From: Muricauda sp. SCSIO 65647
GTDB taxonomy: Bacteria > Bacteroidota > Bacteroidia > Flavobacteriales > Flavobacteriaceae
DNA: 64,000 nucleotides
Direction: 5' to 3'
Assembly: GCF_021534965.1 (NCBI RefSeq)
Contig: NZ_CP091037.1
Location: 1,776,501-1,840,500 of the forward strand
In this document: piece after piece, positions 1 through 8,598 of the stretch
How positions within the stretch are numbered: position 1 is the first letter of the stretch
Layout: every line of letters starts with the position of its first letter
Made by a program: the position numbers and the translations under genes
Notes under the pieces: model-generated
The model's input: the letters and a program-made list of their open reading frames with translations, nothing else
What the model was told of the DNA's origin: nothing
Database searches by the model: none

Positions 1-1
1 A

Positions 2-424
2 GTAAAACAACCACCATTTGAAAGGGCGTTTATGCAATTGCACCAATTGAACCATGGGGCAGTCGACATTGCCGAAATATACATTAATATGCTCGATACT
101 TCATTGATTATAAGCAAAATACATGCACAAAGTATTTCCCATCAGCTAGGGGCCATTTTGCGGTCATTGAGTCAAAATTTTGTACACTTCACCAAGGGGT
201 TGCTCGAAATGCCCTTAGAAATATTCATCCCGGTCTTTGAGAAGAAAGGGAACAACGGTTCGCCAGACAAACAAAACGATAAGCAAATTAAAGCGATCGG
301 GGGGTATTTTGATTTTTGGGGACTGTATTTTCTTTCCAAAAAAAATCAAGACCCCATTATCTATGATTTGAAAAACGGAAGATTTATAGATGGAGACCTT
401 TTGTTAATCGGCTTGGAGACATAA
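2..424 (+). CDS. hypothetical protein, 3' end only
   Basis: The frame is open from the left edge of the window to a TAA at 422-424, giving about 140 residues with codon use like the neighbouring genes. It probably continues upstream, although an internal ATG at 32 exists. The visible part has a mostly helical N-terminal half with few charges, a Lys/Gln-rich linker and an aromatic C-terminal stretch (GGYFDFWGLYFLSKKN). I recognise no family. The stop faces the stop of the DinB-like gene 40 bp away, so the two are convergent. The existence of the gene is moderately supported; its function is unknown. Confidence 0.5.
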   Translation, partial: VKQPPFERAFMQLHQLNHGAVDIAEIYINMLDTSLIISKIHAQSISHQLGAILRSLSQNFVHFTKGLLEMPLEIFIPVFEKKGNNGSPDKQNDKQIKAIGGYFDFWGLYFLSKKNQDPIIYDLKNGRFIDGDLLLIGLET

Positions 425-465
425 GGGAATGACGATATGACCTCTAGATGGGCAAATTTAAAGTA

Positions 466-1011
466 CTACCGATCCATATATCTTTCTTTGATGATATTGA
501 AATGCCGCAGTTCATGACCTGCGATATGGTAGGCGAGGCCCCTAACCGAGCGCTCGTTGACTATGCTGCCATCATGCTCAATACCACAGCCCTTTCTTGT
601 AAAGCTTTCCTCAGGTAGGTTTTTGAACAAAGAAATGGTCGCCTTTCGCACGGTTTCGTATTCATCAAAAATGCTCTCCAACGACCTTGCGTTCGCATTC
701 GAGCTTTTGGCATAAACATCTTGGTCAAACCCATGGAGCGGGGTATCATCATTTCTGGCATAGCGCAGGGCCCTGTAAGAAAAGATGCGCTCATCGTCGA
801 TAAGGTGTACCAGAATTTCCTTGATCGTCCATTTGTTATCGGCATATCGGTAATACAGCTTTTCTTCGGGAAGCGCATGGACATACTCCCTTATTTTTAG
901 AAAATTGGCCCATAAATGCTCCAGCACTTTTCCATCATCTTCCAGTAAATCCATATAGATTTTAGAGTACTCGGGATATTCCCCTAGAAGTGGTTTTTGT
1001 ATCGTTCTCAT
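466..1011 (-). CDS. DinB-like metal-dependent protein
   Basis: This 181-residue protein has the size and layout of the DinB/YfiT four-helix-bundle family, whose members bind a divalent metal through three histidines and are often thiol-dependent hydrolases or transferases. The likely ligands are His69 (in the motif LVHLIDDERIF) and His166 and His170 (in GHELRH near the C-terminus), which is the family pattern. The family is known; the substrate cannot be read from the sequence. The start codon lies 2 bp after the stop of the HxlR regulator gene, so the two are almost certainly co-transcribed and the regulator may control it. Confidence 0.85.
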   Translation of the reverse strand: MRTIQKPLLGEYPEYSKIYMDLLEDDGKVLEHLWANFLKIREYVHALPEEKLYYRYADNKWTIKEILVHLIDDERIFSYRALRYARNDDTPLHGFDQDVYAKSSNANARSLESIFDEYETVRKATISLFKNLPEESFTRKGCGIEHDGSIVNERSVRGLAYHIAGHELRHFNIIKERYMDR

Positions 1012-1013
1012 AG

Positions 1014-1349
1014 TTACTCTTTGTCAAAGTTTTTGGCCCATGAATTTCTGGCCCACATGCCCAAGGGTTCTATCAGTTCGTACAGTTCTTTGCCCAAGGG
1101 TGTTAGCGCATATCCCTCCAGGGTCCTTTCAATCAAAAAAGACTCTTTTAACTCTTTTAACCTAGTGTTCAAAGTGGTGGGCGATATAGATTCACAATAT
1201 TCCTGTAACTTTCTGAACGTGCTGGGTCCGTGGTTCAAATGCCAGATAATACCCATGGCCCAACTACGCCCCAATAGGTCTAAGAGAGCCATAACGGGCT
1301 GACCAGATTTTGATCCTCTTACAGGGTTGCCAGGTAAAGGTAATGCCAT
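1014..1349 (-). CDS. HxlR-family winged-helix transcriptional regulator
   Basis: The 111-residue protein carries the HxlR fold: an N-terminal helix with LLGRSWAMGIIWHL (about residues 24-38, equivalent to the family GGKWTLLIL motif), a recognition helix SPTTLNTRLKEL (56-67) and the wing with YALTPLGKEL (80-89). HxlR proteins are small dimeric DNA-binding proteins that often sense electrophiles or redox stress through cysteines; the only cysteine here is Cys52. It is the first gene of a two-gene unit with the DinB-like protein and is divergent from the decarboxylase-like gene. The inverted repeat between them is the obvious operator, so autoregulation is likely. Confidence 0.88.
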   Translation of the reverse strand: MALPLPGNPVRGSKSGQPVMALLDLLGRSWAMGIIWHLNHGPSTFRKLQEYCESISPTTLNTRLKELKESFLIERTLEGYALTPLGKELYELIEPLGMWARNSWAKNFDKE

Positions 1350-1360
1350 CTTACTACTTT

Positions 1361-1401
1361 TTTTGTAGCAAATATATAAAATGTGTAGCTTTGCTACAAA
1401 A
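1361..1401. promoter_or_regulatory. interlocked divergent promoters inside a 12-bp inverted repeat
   Basis: TTTTGTAGCAAA (1361-1372) and TTTGCTACAAAA (1390-1401) are perfect inverted repeats 17 bp apart. On the plus strand TTTG (1362-1365), 20 bp, then TAGCTTTG (1386-1393) fits the Bacteroidota -33/-7 consensus and points at the decarboxylase-like gene. On the minus strand TTTG (1400-1397), 20 bp, then TATATTTG (1376-1369) fits equally well and points at the HxlR gene. The core elements lie in the repeat arms, so a dimeric regulator bound here would block both promoters. The matches are seen directly; HxlR binding is inferred. Confidence 0.65.
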
Positions 1402-1446
1402 TATGTAGTAACCTTTTTTTGATTTTTATGCTAGTCAATTTTTAAA

Positions 1447-2616
1447 ATGATGATTATGAGAGTTAAGGATTTTATTATTTCGTTGGCGGTCGCATTATTC
1501 ACGGCCGGTATGCTGCACTCACAAACAGTGAGCCCGCCAGTAAAGAAACTCAGAGAATTGTATGCCACGAACAAAGATTTTCAGAAAGTAGTGGATGATA
1601 TGTTTGAAAACCTTCAAGATTTGCCCGATGGTACACTCAACCCTTGGAGAAACAAGAACGTAGAAGACCTCTACGGTTTTTTGAACGAATGGCACTTTTT
1701 TTTGCCAAACACCGAAAACGGATTGGATAAGATAATCGAGTTCTCAATGCTCTATTACCACAATCCCCATGGTATGAAATTTATTTTAGAGGAACCCGGA
1801 TACAGCTGGGGACTCCATTTTATCGAAGAGAGGGGAAAATTTATGGACAGCCCAGAATCGGCCAAGGGCATTGCAGTTTGGTTGAACGATTCATCCATAA
1901 AACATAGCGATTTTGTAATGCCATTTGAAGGTTACAAATCGTTTAATGACTTTTTTACCAGAGAATTGAAACCTGGGGCGCGAACAATAGATGCCATTGA
2001 AGATAATGCCGTGCTGGTTTCCCCTGCCGATGGGGTTATCAACATGATCAACAATGATTTGAAACTTGACACCCAGATTCCTACAAAGGGCAAAATGACG
2101 CTAAGTCTCAACGCTTTATTGAGCAATTCAAAGTATGCCGAGCAATTTGTGGGCGGAACGGCCTTGGCCGTATTTTTGAGACCCCATAACTATCACCATT
2201 ACCATTCACCTGTTTCAGGAACGGTGGTTGAGTCTGACGAAAAGGCAGGGGACAGGCTTTTCGGTATGCCAGACATATTGGATATCATAAACAACGGCAA
2301 CATTGCTTATAATAAGGATTATAGCGTATTTCAAAATTTCAGGCATGGTTATTTGGTCATCGACACAAAAGACTTTGGTTATGTGGGCATGATACCCATC
2401 GGCTTGCAGACAATAGGCTCTGTTGTTTTTGAGGAGCGCTTTAAAAAAGTAAGGGACGTTAAGCCCGAAAAGATTTACAAAGGCGATAAGATCGGTTATT
2501 TTGCCTATGGGGGCTCTACTGTACTGCTCATTTTTCAAAAAGGGGTTCTTAGCGCCGTTGATGTGAGGCAGGGGCAGCAAATTGGAATGCTGAAACCAGC
2601 TTCTGGCACGAAATAA
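1447..2616 (+). CDS. secreted phosphatidylserine-decarboxylase-like protein
   Basis: This 389-residue protein matches the pyruvoyl-dependent phosphatidylserine decarboxylase family: FNDFFTRELKPGAR, VSPADG, the histidine-rich HNYHHYHSPVSGTV, and a C-terminal GGST in which Ser357 would become the pyruvoyl group after self-cleavage (LGST in classical enzymes). Unlike the housekeeping enzyme it begins with what looks like a Sec signal peptide (hydrophobic core about residues 8-22, then SQTVSPP), and it has an N-terminal domain of about 130 residues before the catalytic part. It is therefore probably periplasmic, and may act on a small amino acid or an outer-leaflet lipid rather than in phospholipid synthesis. 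Start choice among three ATGs (1447, 1450, 1456) is uncertain. It is divergent from the HxlR gene. Confidence 0.83.
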   Translation: MMIMRVKDFIISLAVALFTAGMLHSQTVSPPVKKLRELYATNKDFQKVVDDMFENLQDLPDGTLNPWRNKNVEDLYGFLNEWHFFLPNTENGLDKIIEFSMLYYHNPHGMKFILEEPGYSWGLHFIEERGKFMDSPESAKGIAVWLNDSSIKHSDFVMPFEGYKSFNDFFTRELKPGARTIDAIEDNAVLVSPADGVINMINNDLKLDTQIPTKGKMTLSLNALLSNSKYAEQFVGGTALAVFLRPHNYHHYHSPVSGTVVESDEKAGDRLFGMPDILDIINNGNIAYNKDYSVFQNFRHGYLVIDTKDFGYVGMIPIGLQTIGSVVFEERFKKVRDVKPEKIYKGDKIGYFAYGGSTVLLIFQKGVLSAVDVRQGQQIGMLKPASGTK

Positions 2617-2678
2617 GTTTGTTTTTGGGTTATCGGATTTTGGTTCTAGCCTAACGGGGGGCGGAAATATTGAATACT

Positions 2679-3980
2679 TTAATTGATCAATACGCCCCCA
2701 AGTTGCAATAGGGTCACTTCGGCTAGCTTCAAGTCGTATTTTGCCCTTGCATGGTTGTTTCTGGCATTGAAGAGGTTTATCTGTGCCTGCCTGAACTCTA
2801 TCGAAGTGATTTGCCCAAGGCCATATTGCCTTTGGGTTCTTGAAAAATTCAGCCTATTGGTTTCAAGGTTCTTATTTTCTGCTTGTAGTGCATATTGCGC
2901 AATGTTGTAGGTTTCATAGGCGTTCAGCACATCGGTCAAGAGCTGGTCTTTCACCTTGATCAATTCTATCTCGCGATTTTGTTTGGTGATTTTCGAGGTC
3001 TTTACCCGGGTGACCGAACTACCGTCAAAAATGTTCCACGAGAGGTTTAGGCCCAGGTTGATCCCGTATGACTCATTGGCCAAAGCAAAAGATGTGGGTG
3101 GGTTTTGGCTTTCGTTCCAACGATACGAACCGCTGCCGTTTATTTTGGGCAAAAATTGTGCTTTGCTAATTTTGATGTCCAATTCACTGAGCAACACGTT
3201 CTGTTTTGCCAAAACGGCCTGAATATTCTTTTCTTCTGCAGATTCTAAAATTCTTTGCTCCTCCAAGACGGGCACAAAGACCACGGTCGTGTCGATTTCA
3301 AAGCTTGTGGTAATGCCCCTACCAAGCAATAGGTTTAGCGAACGTTTTAAATTCTTTAGGTCGCGAACCGCTTCGGTATAAGAAATACTGTCGTTGTTGA
3401 GATCCACTTTGGCATTGAGTTCGTCTAAAGTGGTGCCTTGGCCATACTTCAACTGTTTTTGTGCCCGCACCAAGCGGTCTTTTGAGTTTTCAATGTTCAA
3501 CTTCAGGTTCTCCACCACTTGTTTTTGAAAGGCCACATTGAAATAGTTTTCATAAATCGAGATAATGGTGTTCTCAATCTTTTGCCGTTCTTGCAGTTGT
3601 GCCAGCGTAAGCGCTTCCTCATTTCTATCTTGGGTGAACTTGCGTACCAACCCATCAAAAATCAGGTATTCAGTGGTAATCGAGGCGTTGTACGATTCGG
3701 TTACCGCACCATCTATCGATGTAGAATTACCATCTGAAAAGGTTACGCTCTGGTTTTCATCTGAATAGCTCACACCACCACTTGCACTTAAGCTGGGAAG
3801 GTAACCACTGTTAAACGTACTGGCCTCGATATCGGCAATCTCTGTATTGTTCTTGGCGATGCGCAGGTCGTGGTTGTTTGCCACGGCTATGGCCATGGCT
3901 TCATCAACGGTCAACATTTTCTGTGCCGCTGCCGTGGTCACCACCAACAAACTTACTATCGTGAAACTATATCTCAACAT
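2679..3980 (-). CDS. TolC-family outer-membrane efflux protein (RND operon)
   Basis: A 433-residue outer-membrane channel of the TolC/OEP family. It has a signal peptide ending near AAAQ (about residue 19), two repeated coiled-coil halves, and typical phrases such as LTVDEAMAIAVANN near the start, LGRGITTSFEI at the repeat boundary and YGLGQITSIEFRQAQINLF near the end. It forms the exit duct for the RND pump encoded directly upstream; its start overlaps the 3' end of the pump gene by 14 bp. It is the last gene of the five-gene efflux operon and is convergent with the decarboxylase-like gene. Confidence 0.92.
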   Translation of the reverse strand: MLRYSFTIVSLLVVTTAAAQKMLTVDEAMAIAVANNHDLRIAKNNTEIADIEASTFNSGYLPSLSASGGVSYSDENQSVTFSDGNSTSIDGAVTESYNASITTEYLIFDGLVRKFTQDRNEEALTLAQLQERQKIENTIISIYENYFNVAFQKQVVENLKLNIENSKDRLVRAQKQLKYGQGTTLDELNAKVDLNNDSISYTEAVRDLKNLKRSLNLLLGRGITTSFEIDTTVVFVPVLEEQRILESAEEKNIQAVLAKQNVLLSELDIKISKAQFLPKINGSGSYRWNESQNPPTSFALANESYGINLGLNLSWNIFDGSSVTRVKTSKITKQNREIELIKVKDQLLTDVLNAYETYNIAQYALQAENKNLETNRLNFSRTQRQYGLGQITSIEFRQAQINLFNARNNHARAKYDLKLAEVTLLQLGGVLIN

Positions 3981-6900
3981 TGTCGATCTTTAATTCTTTG
4001 ATGGCACGTTCTACCTCTTCGCGTGTTGGTTTTTTTCCTGTGATCAATTGTTTCACCTTTACTTTGATGCTATTTGATGCGGAAAGAAAGATGGGCAGTA
4101 AAAAAAGGGTCAATAAGGTCGCCACGGCAATTCCGTAAGAAATGGAAATGGCCATGGGAATCAGAAACTGTGCCTGTAGGCTTCTTTCCAGCATCAGTGG
4201 CGCAAGCCCGGCAATAGTGGTGATCGAGGTAAGGAAAATGGCCCTAAACCTCGCCCTTCCGGTTTCATAAAGGGCCTCGTTAAATTTCAATCCCTCCTTA
4301 AGAAAACTGTTGAATCGCCCAGTAAAGACCAGGCCATCATTGACCACGATACCGATCAATCCGATGATACCGAGATAAGACAGGATACTCATCGGAAAGC
4401 CATGCAGCCAGTGCCCCCATGCCACCCCAATGATACAAAAGGGCACTATGGCCAAAAGAATAAAGGGCTGGCTGTATGACCTGAAGGCAAATACAATGGT
4501 CACATAGATCAAAAAAATGGCGGCGGGCAAGATACCTGCAGCTGAAGCTGATATTTTGTTCACTTCCCTGTTTTGTCCCTCGGCACTTATGACTACCCCT
4601 GGATATTTTTCGCCGACCATTCTAGCCACACGGGTAGTAAGGTCTGCCATGATCGCTGTTGCACTTGCTTTCTGATTGGCCAAATCTGCCTCAATGGTGA
4701 TTTCACGAATTCCATCCAAATGGTTGATGGCCACTTCACCCCGTTCGATTTGATAGGTAGCGATTTCTGAAAGGGGAATCCGGCCGTTTTGGGTAGAAAT
4801 CTGTATCGTGTTGATGTTATTGATGCTCGAACGGTCTTTTTCATCATACCGTACCCAAATCTTCACCTCGTCTTGACCACGTTGTATGCGTTGTACCTCA
4901 TTGCCGAAAAAGGCATTGCGTACTTGGGCCATCACATCGTTCAGGGTCAGGCCCAGCAAGGTGGCATTTTCTTTGAGCTGCAGTCGTATTTCCTTGATGC
5001 CCTTAGGGCTGGAATCAACGATATCCTTGACATCCTGATTTTTTTGGAGTTCGCTGTAAACAAGTTCCTTGGCTTGATCCAAATACTGAAAATTCTTGCC
5101 TTGTAGTGAGATGGAAATAGGCATTCCACCGACATTCCCACCTGAATTATAGCTCAGTTTTTCCACTCCGCGAAGTGTGCCCGCCGCCTCACGGATCTTA
5201 TTGGCAATATCAGGAGAGCTCAATGTACGGGTCTCACTGGGGGAGAGATTTACCGTAATCAAGGAAGCAGCGCTTCCGGGCCCAATTTGTTTTACCGTTG
5301 ACAGGATATGGTCACCGCCCAATTCGTTTTCGCCCAGTTGCCCATTTACTTCCCAAACCTTGTTTTCAACATAGGTGGCCAGCGAATCGGTCATCTGTTC
5401 ATTGGTGCCTTGTGGTGTATTCAGGGTGATGCGTATCTGGTTGCTGGCAGTGCTTGGAAAAAAGGTAAGTTTGATGATTTTACCGGCAAAGGCGCCCATG
5501 GTGACAATGAACATGAAGAGAATGATACAGAACGATATGAACTTATTCTTTAAGGTAAAGCGAAGGGCAGGGGAATATATCTTATCTCTCATATAGTTCA
5601 TGAACTGGTCGCCCCATTCGTTGAACCTGTAGGTTTTTCCCCTACCGCTCAAATCTTTTGAATGTGCCAAATGTGCGGGCAGTATCAACAGTGCCTCTAT
5701 TAGTGAAACGGCAAGTGTCAATGCCACGACCATGGCAATATCACCGAAAAAGGCCCCTATCTGACCATCGAGAAAAAAGAAGACCGAAAAGGCCAAAATA
5801 GTTGTGGCAATCGCTGAAAGAATGGGCACGATCACATCCATGGTGCCATTGACGGCGGCCTTGATCGCCGAATCGCCCTTTTCGTATCGGGCATAGATGT
5901 TTTCGGCAATCACAATGCCGTCATCGACCAAAATACCGATGACCAGAATCATTCCGAAGAGCGATAGCATGTTGAGTGTGACCCCGTATTGTGGCAACAG
6001 AATGAACATTCCGAAGAACGAAATGGGCAACCCGAACGCTACCCAAAAGGCTACCCCGGGGCGTAGAAAGAAGGAAAGTAGCAGTAATACCAACAGCATT
6101 CCAATAATGGCATTTTCTAGCAGCAGTGAAATACGATCGCTGATGGCCTCTGATGAATCTATGGTGACTACCAGTTCAAGATTATCATGACTTGCGTTGA
6201 ATTCATCAATGTATTCATGAATTTTCTCAACACTGCCGATAAGGTCTTCGGTATTGGTATTGGTGATGGAAATATTGATGCCTTGCTGCCCATTAAGACT
6301 TATTTTGTCAGGGGTTTCGCTAAAGGTGTTGCGTACCTTGGCAATGTCACGCAGGTACACCTTGCCACCATCAACACTCGATTTCACGACGATATTGCCC
6401 AAGTTTTCAGCATAATAGGCCTTGTTGTTGGCACGTATCAGGTACTCTTCTTTTTGGGTTTTGATGGAGCCGCCCGTTATCCAGATATTGGCACTGGCGA
6501 CCGCTCGGGAAACATCTTCAAAGGTGAGGCTATAGCTCCTGAGCATTTCTTCGGTCACGGCAATCTCTATTTCCTCATCGGGAAAGCCTGAGAGCGCTAC
6601 TTGTGAGACACCATCAATCCTCAATAAATCTTCTTCAATTTCTTGGGCGGTTTCCTTCAAAATGCTCAAGGGAACGTTTTTGCCCGTGACCACGAACGAT
6701 ATGGCTTCCCGTGTCGGTTTTAAGGTTTCGATGACTGGCGGTTCGGCACTTAATGGAAGGGAAGAAATCTTGTCTACCGCATTTTTTACCTCATCCAACA
6801 CCAGATTGATGTCGAAATCAGTGAGCACTTCCACAATGACCGTACCTACATTTTCCTGGGAAACCGAAGTGATCCTGTCTACCCCTTCAACCCCTTTCAG

Positions 6901-7113
6901 GTTGCGTTCGATTTTTTCCACCACGCCTTCTTCCACTTCTTCTGGTGAAGCACCGGGGTAAGAAACCGAAACGGTAATCCTACTAGGGTCAGACAGGGGA
7001 AAGAAAGAAGAGTTTAGCTGCCGATAGCCCAGATACCCGAAAATCAAAAAACCGATGATAAAGATGTTTACCGCAACGGGATATTTGATGAAGTAACCGA
7101 TGAACTTTCTCAT
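3967..7113 (-). CDS. RND efflux pump inner-membrane subunit (AcrB family)
   Basis: A full-length 1048-residue RND transporter with the usual 12 membrane helices and two large periplasmic loops. The N-terminus (helix at about 12-30, then SSFFPLSDPSRITVSVSYPG) and the proton-relay pair Asp397-Asp398 in GILVDDGIVIAENI on TM4 are conserved, and a matching GLIGIVVNDGLVF motif lies in the second half. The pump works by proton antiport with an adaptor and a TolC channel, both encoded next to it. Periplasmic loops of this kind usually handle hydrophobic or amphiphilic compounds; the metal-binding methionines typical of CusA are not evident. The substrate is unknown. Confidence 0.95.
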   Translation of the reverse strand: MRKFIGYFIKYPVAVNIFIIGFLIFGYLGYRQLNSSFFPLSDPSRITVSVSYPGASPEEVEEGVVEKIERNLKGVEGVDRITSVSQENVGTVIVEVLTDFDINLVLDEVKNAVDKISSLPLSAEPPVIETLKPTREAISFVVTGKNVPLSILKETAQEIEEDLLRIDGVSQVALSGFPDEEIEIAVTEEMLRSYSLTFEDVSRAVASANIWITGGSIKTQKEEYLIRANNKAYYAENLGNIVVKSSVDGGKVYLRDIAKVRNTFSETPDKISLNGQQGINISITNTNTEDLIGSVEKIHEYIDEFNASHDNLELVVTIDSSEAISDRISLLLENAIIGMLLVLLLLSFFLRPGVAFWVAFGLPISFFGMFILLPQYGVTLNMLSLFGMILVIGILVDDGIVIAENIYARYEKGDSAIKAAVNGTMDVIVPILSAIATTILAFSVFFFLDGQIGAFFGDIAMVVALTLAVSLIEALLILPAHLAHSKDLSGRGKTYRFNEWGDQFMNYMRDKIYSPALRFTLKNKFISFCIILFMFIVTMGAFAGKIIKLTFFPSTASNQIRITLNTPQGTNEQMTDSLATYVENKVWEVNGQLGENELGGDHILSTVKQIGPGSAASLITVNLSPSETRTLSSPDIANKIREAAGTLRGVEKLSYNSGGNVGGMPISISLQGKNFQYLDQAKELVYSELQKNQDVKDIVDSSPKGIKEIRLQLKENATLLGLTLNDVMAQVRNAFFGNEVQRIQRGQDEVKIWVRYDEKDRSSINNINTIQISTQNGRIPLSEIATYQIERGEVAINHLDGIREITIEADLANQKASATAIMADLTTRVARMVGEKYPGVVISAEGQNREVNKISASAAGILPAAIFLIYVTIVFAFRSYSQPFILLAIVPFCIIGVAWGHWLHGFPMSILSYLGIIGLIGIVVNDGLVFTGRFNSFLKEGLKFNEALYETGRARFRAIFLTSITTIAGLAPLMLERSLQAQFLIPMAISISYGIAVATLLTLFLLPIFLSASNSIKVKVKQLITGKKPTREEVERAIKELKIDNVEI

Positions 7114-7123
7114 ATACTTTGGG

Positions 7124-8230
7124 CTAATAGGTAACCTTTAAACCCGGATAGGCGTTGCCGATGGTTTCTATCACTAGAATGGTGCCTGTTTTCAATCCGC
7201 TCACTATCACATGGTCGCCCACATAGTTCAAGGGGGCCACTTTTTGTAGTTGTAAAGTGCTGTCGACCACGATATAGACATGATCGTTTTCGACCAATAA
7301 ACTGCTTTCAATTTGTACTACCCCATCGATTTTCTCTCCATATATTTCTGCTTTGAGGTATTGGCCGTCTTTTAGGTTTGGGTTTCTTACCTTGACAAAC
7401 ACTTCTATCGTCTGGGTCTGTTGGTTGATTTTTGGATTGATACGGCTAATGGCCCCCTTGTACGTGGCATTGCCCTTTAGTGGACCAAGGCGAACCGGTT
7501 TGCCAATGGTGAGGTACCGGTTTTCTGTTGCCGGAATGGAAAGTTTCAGTTCGTAGACCGAATTATCAATAAATTCCCCTAGTTTTTGACCATTCCGTAC
7601 CAAGGTCCCGGGGTCTACATTGGCTTCGGTGACCACCCCATCAAACGGAGCAGTGATGTAATATTTTGAAAGCCGCTCTTGTTGGTTCTTCACATTGAAA
7701 TAGGTCTGGGTGATGCCACGGCCCGTAACAAAGAATTTTTCGGCATCTGATGAAAATTGGGGCAGTGGCTCCAGTTTTCTGTTGATATCAAAATTCTTGA
7801 GGTATCGCTCCCATTTTTTTGCCGCTTCGGGAAATTCGATTTCCATGTCGGCCAACATGGCCGCTATCTGGCTGACGAGACTGCTCTTGCTCGATTGCAG
7901 TTGTGCCAAGTATTCGGCATTATCGATTTGTAAAATGGTCTGCCCCTTGCCAAAGCTGTTGCCCTCTTTAAAAAGTGGTCGGCTCTGCAAGAGCACGCCC
8001 TGCACCTCACTGTACAATTCTATGTTTTGCACTGCTGAAAGTGTGCCCGTGGCAGAGACAACGTAGGGCATGGACTGTGGTGCTACCAATGTCGTTGAAA
8101 CCAAGGGCTTTTCTTCTCTCATTTTGGTTGCCACATTCTTTTCGGCACCCCTGCCCATGAATGCCACAACCACCAAAACACCTAATACGAGAATACCGAG
8201 ACCAATTAAAACAGCGTAGGTTCGCTTCAT
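7124..8230 (-). CDS. RND periplasmic adaptor (membrane fusion protein)
   Basis: A 368-residue adaptor with one N-terminal membrane anchor (about residues 7-26), a lipoyl-like half (LYSEVQGVLLQSRPLFKEG), a coiled-coil hairpin, the second lipoyl half (ITAPFDGVVTEANVDPGTLV) and a beta-barrel domain with INPKINQQTQTIEVFVKV. It bridges the inner-membrane pump and the TolC channel. It lies 10 bp upstream of the pump gene and 2 bp downstream of the small Spy/CpxP-like gene, so all are in one transcript. Confidence 0.93.
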   Translation of the reverse strand: MKRTYAVLIGLGILVLGVLVVVAFMGRGAEKNVATKMREEKPLVSTTLVAPQSMPYVVSATGTLSAVQNIELYSEVQGVLLQSRPLFKEGNSFGKGQTILQIDNAEYLAQLQSSKSSLVSQIAAMLADMEIEFPEAAKKWERYLKNFDINRKLEPLPQFSSDAEKFFVTGRGITQTYFNVKNQQERLSKYYITAPFDGVVTEANVDPGTLVRNGQKLGEFIDNSVYELKLSIPATENRYLTIGKPVRLGPLKGNATYKGAISRINPKINQQTQTIEVFVKVRNPNLKDGQYLKAEIYGEKIDGVVQIESSLLVENDHVYIVVDSTLQLQKVAPLNYVGDHVIVSGLKTGTILVIETIGNAYPGLKVTY

Positions 8231-8232
8231 TG

Positions 8233-8598
8233 CTATGACCGCATTTTTTTGCGCATTTTTTTGCGCATCATAGGCGCTACATCATCTTCATACTTTTTCA
8301 TTTGCTCCTTAGAGAGTACTTTTTTGAGTTCCGCTTTTTTATCCTTGGCGATTTGCTTCATATCGTCCATTTTGCTGAACATAGAGCCTTCTTGGTTCAT
8401 CAATGTCGCCTGTTTTTCGGAATACTCAAGATTGAGTTCAGCTATTTGCTTTTGCTGCTCTTCGCTCAAATCCAATTGTTCGGTCATGGTCTCCGTTTGA
8501 TAGTCGGCCATTTTTTGAGCATCCATCTTTTGGGCATTGCCCCATTGCATTACAAAGAGCAGAAGTGCTGCCCATACTAGTTTACTGTTCATCATCAT
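8233..8598 (-). CDS. small secreted helical protein, Spy/CpxP-like
   Basis: A 121-residue protein with a signal peptide (cleavage near GNAQ, about residue 22) and a highly charged all-helical mature part. LDLSEEQQKQIAEL followed by a long charged helix and VLSKEQMKKYED is the LTxxQ-type layout of periplasmic Spy/CpxP proteins and similar Bacteroidota proteins, which act as periplasmic chaperones or stress sensors. The C-terminus is unusually basic and methionine-rich (MMRKKMRKKMRS). The gene overlaps the upstream DUF6268 gene by 17 bp and precedes the adaptor by 2 bp. A role in envelope-stress response or pump control is inferred from context. Confidence 0.7.
   Translation of the reverse strand: MMMNSKLVWAALLLFVMQWGNAQKMDAQKMADYQTETMTEQLDLSEEQQKQIAELNLEYSEKQATLMNQEGSMFSKMDDMKQIAKDKKAELKKVLSKEQMKKYEDDVAPMMRKKMRKKMRS

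Noticed and set aside
561-884. 107-codon minus-strand frame inside the DinB-like gene
   Set aside because: Same-strand out-of-frame shadow; the 181-residue frame has clear family motifs.
2657-2699. GGGGGCG/CGCCCCC inverted repeat at the end of the decarboxylase and TolC genes
   Set aside because: Loop of 29 bases, one arm inside the TolC coding sequence and no T-tract, so it is not a convincing terminator.
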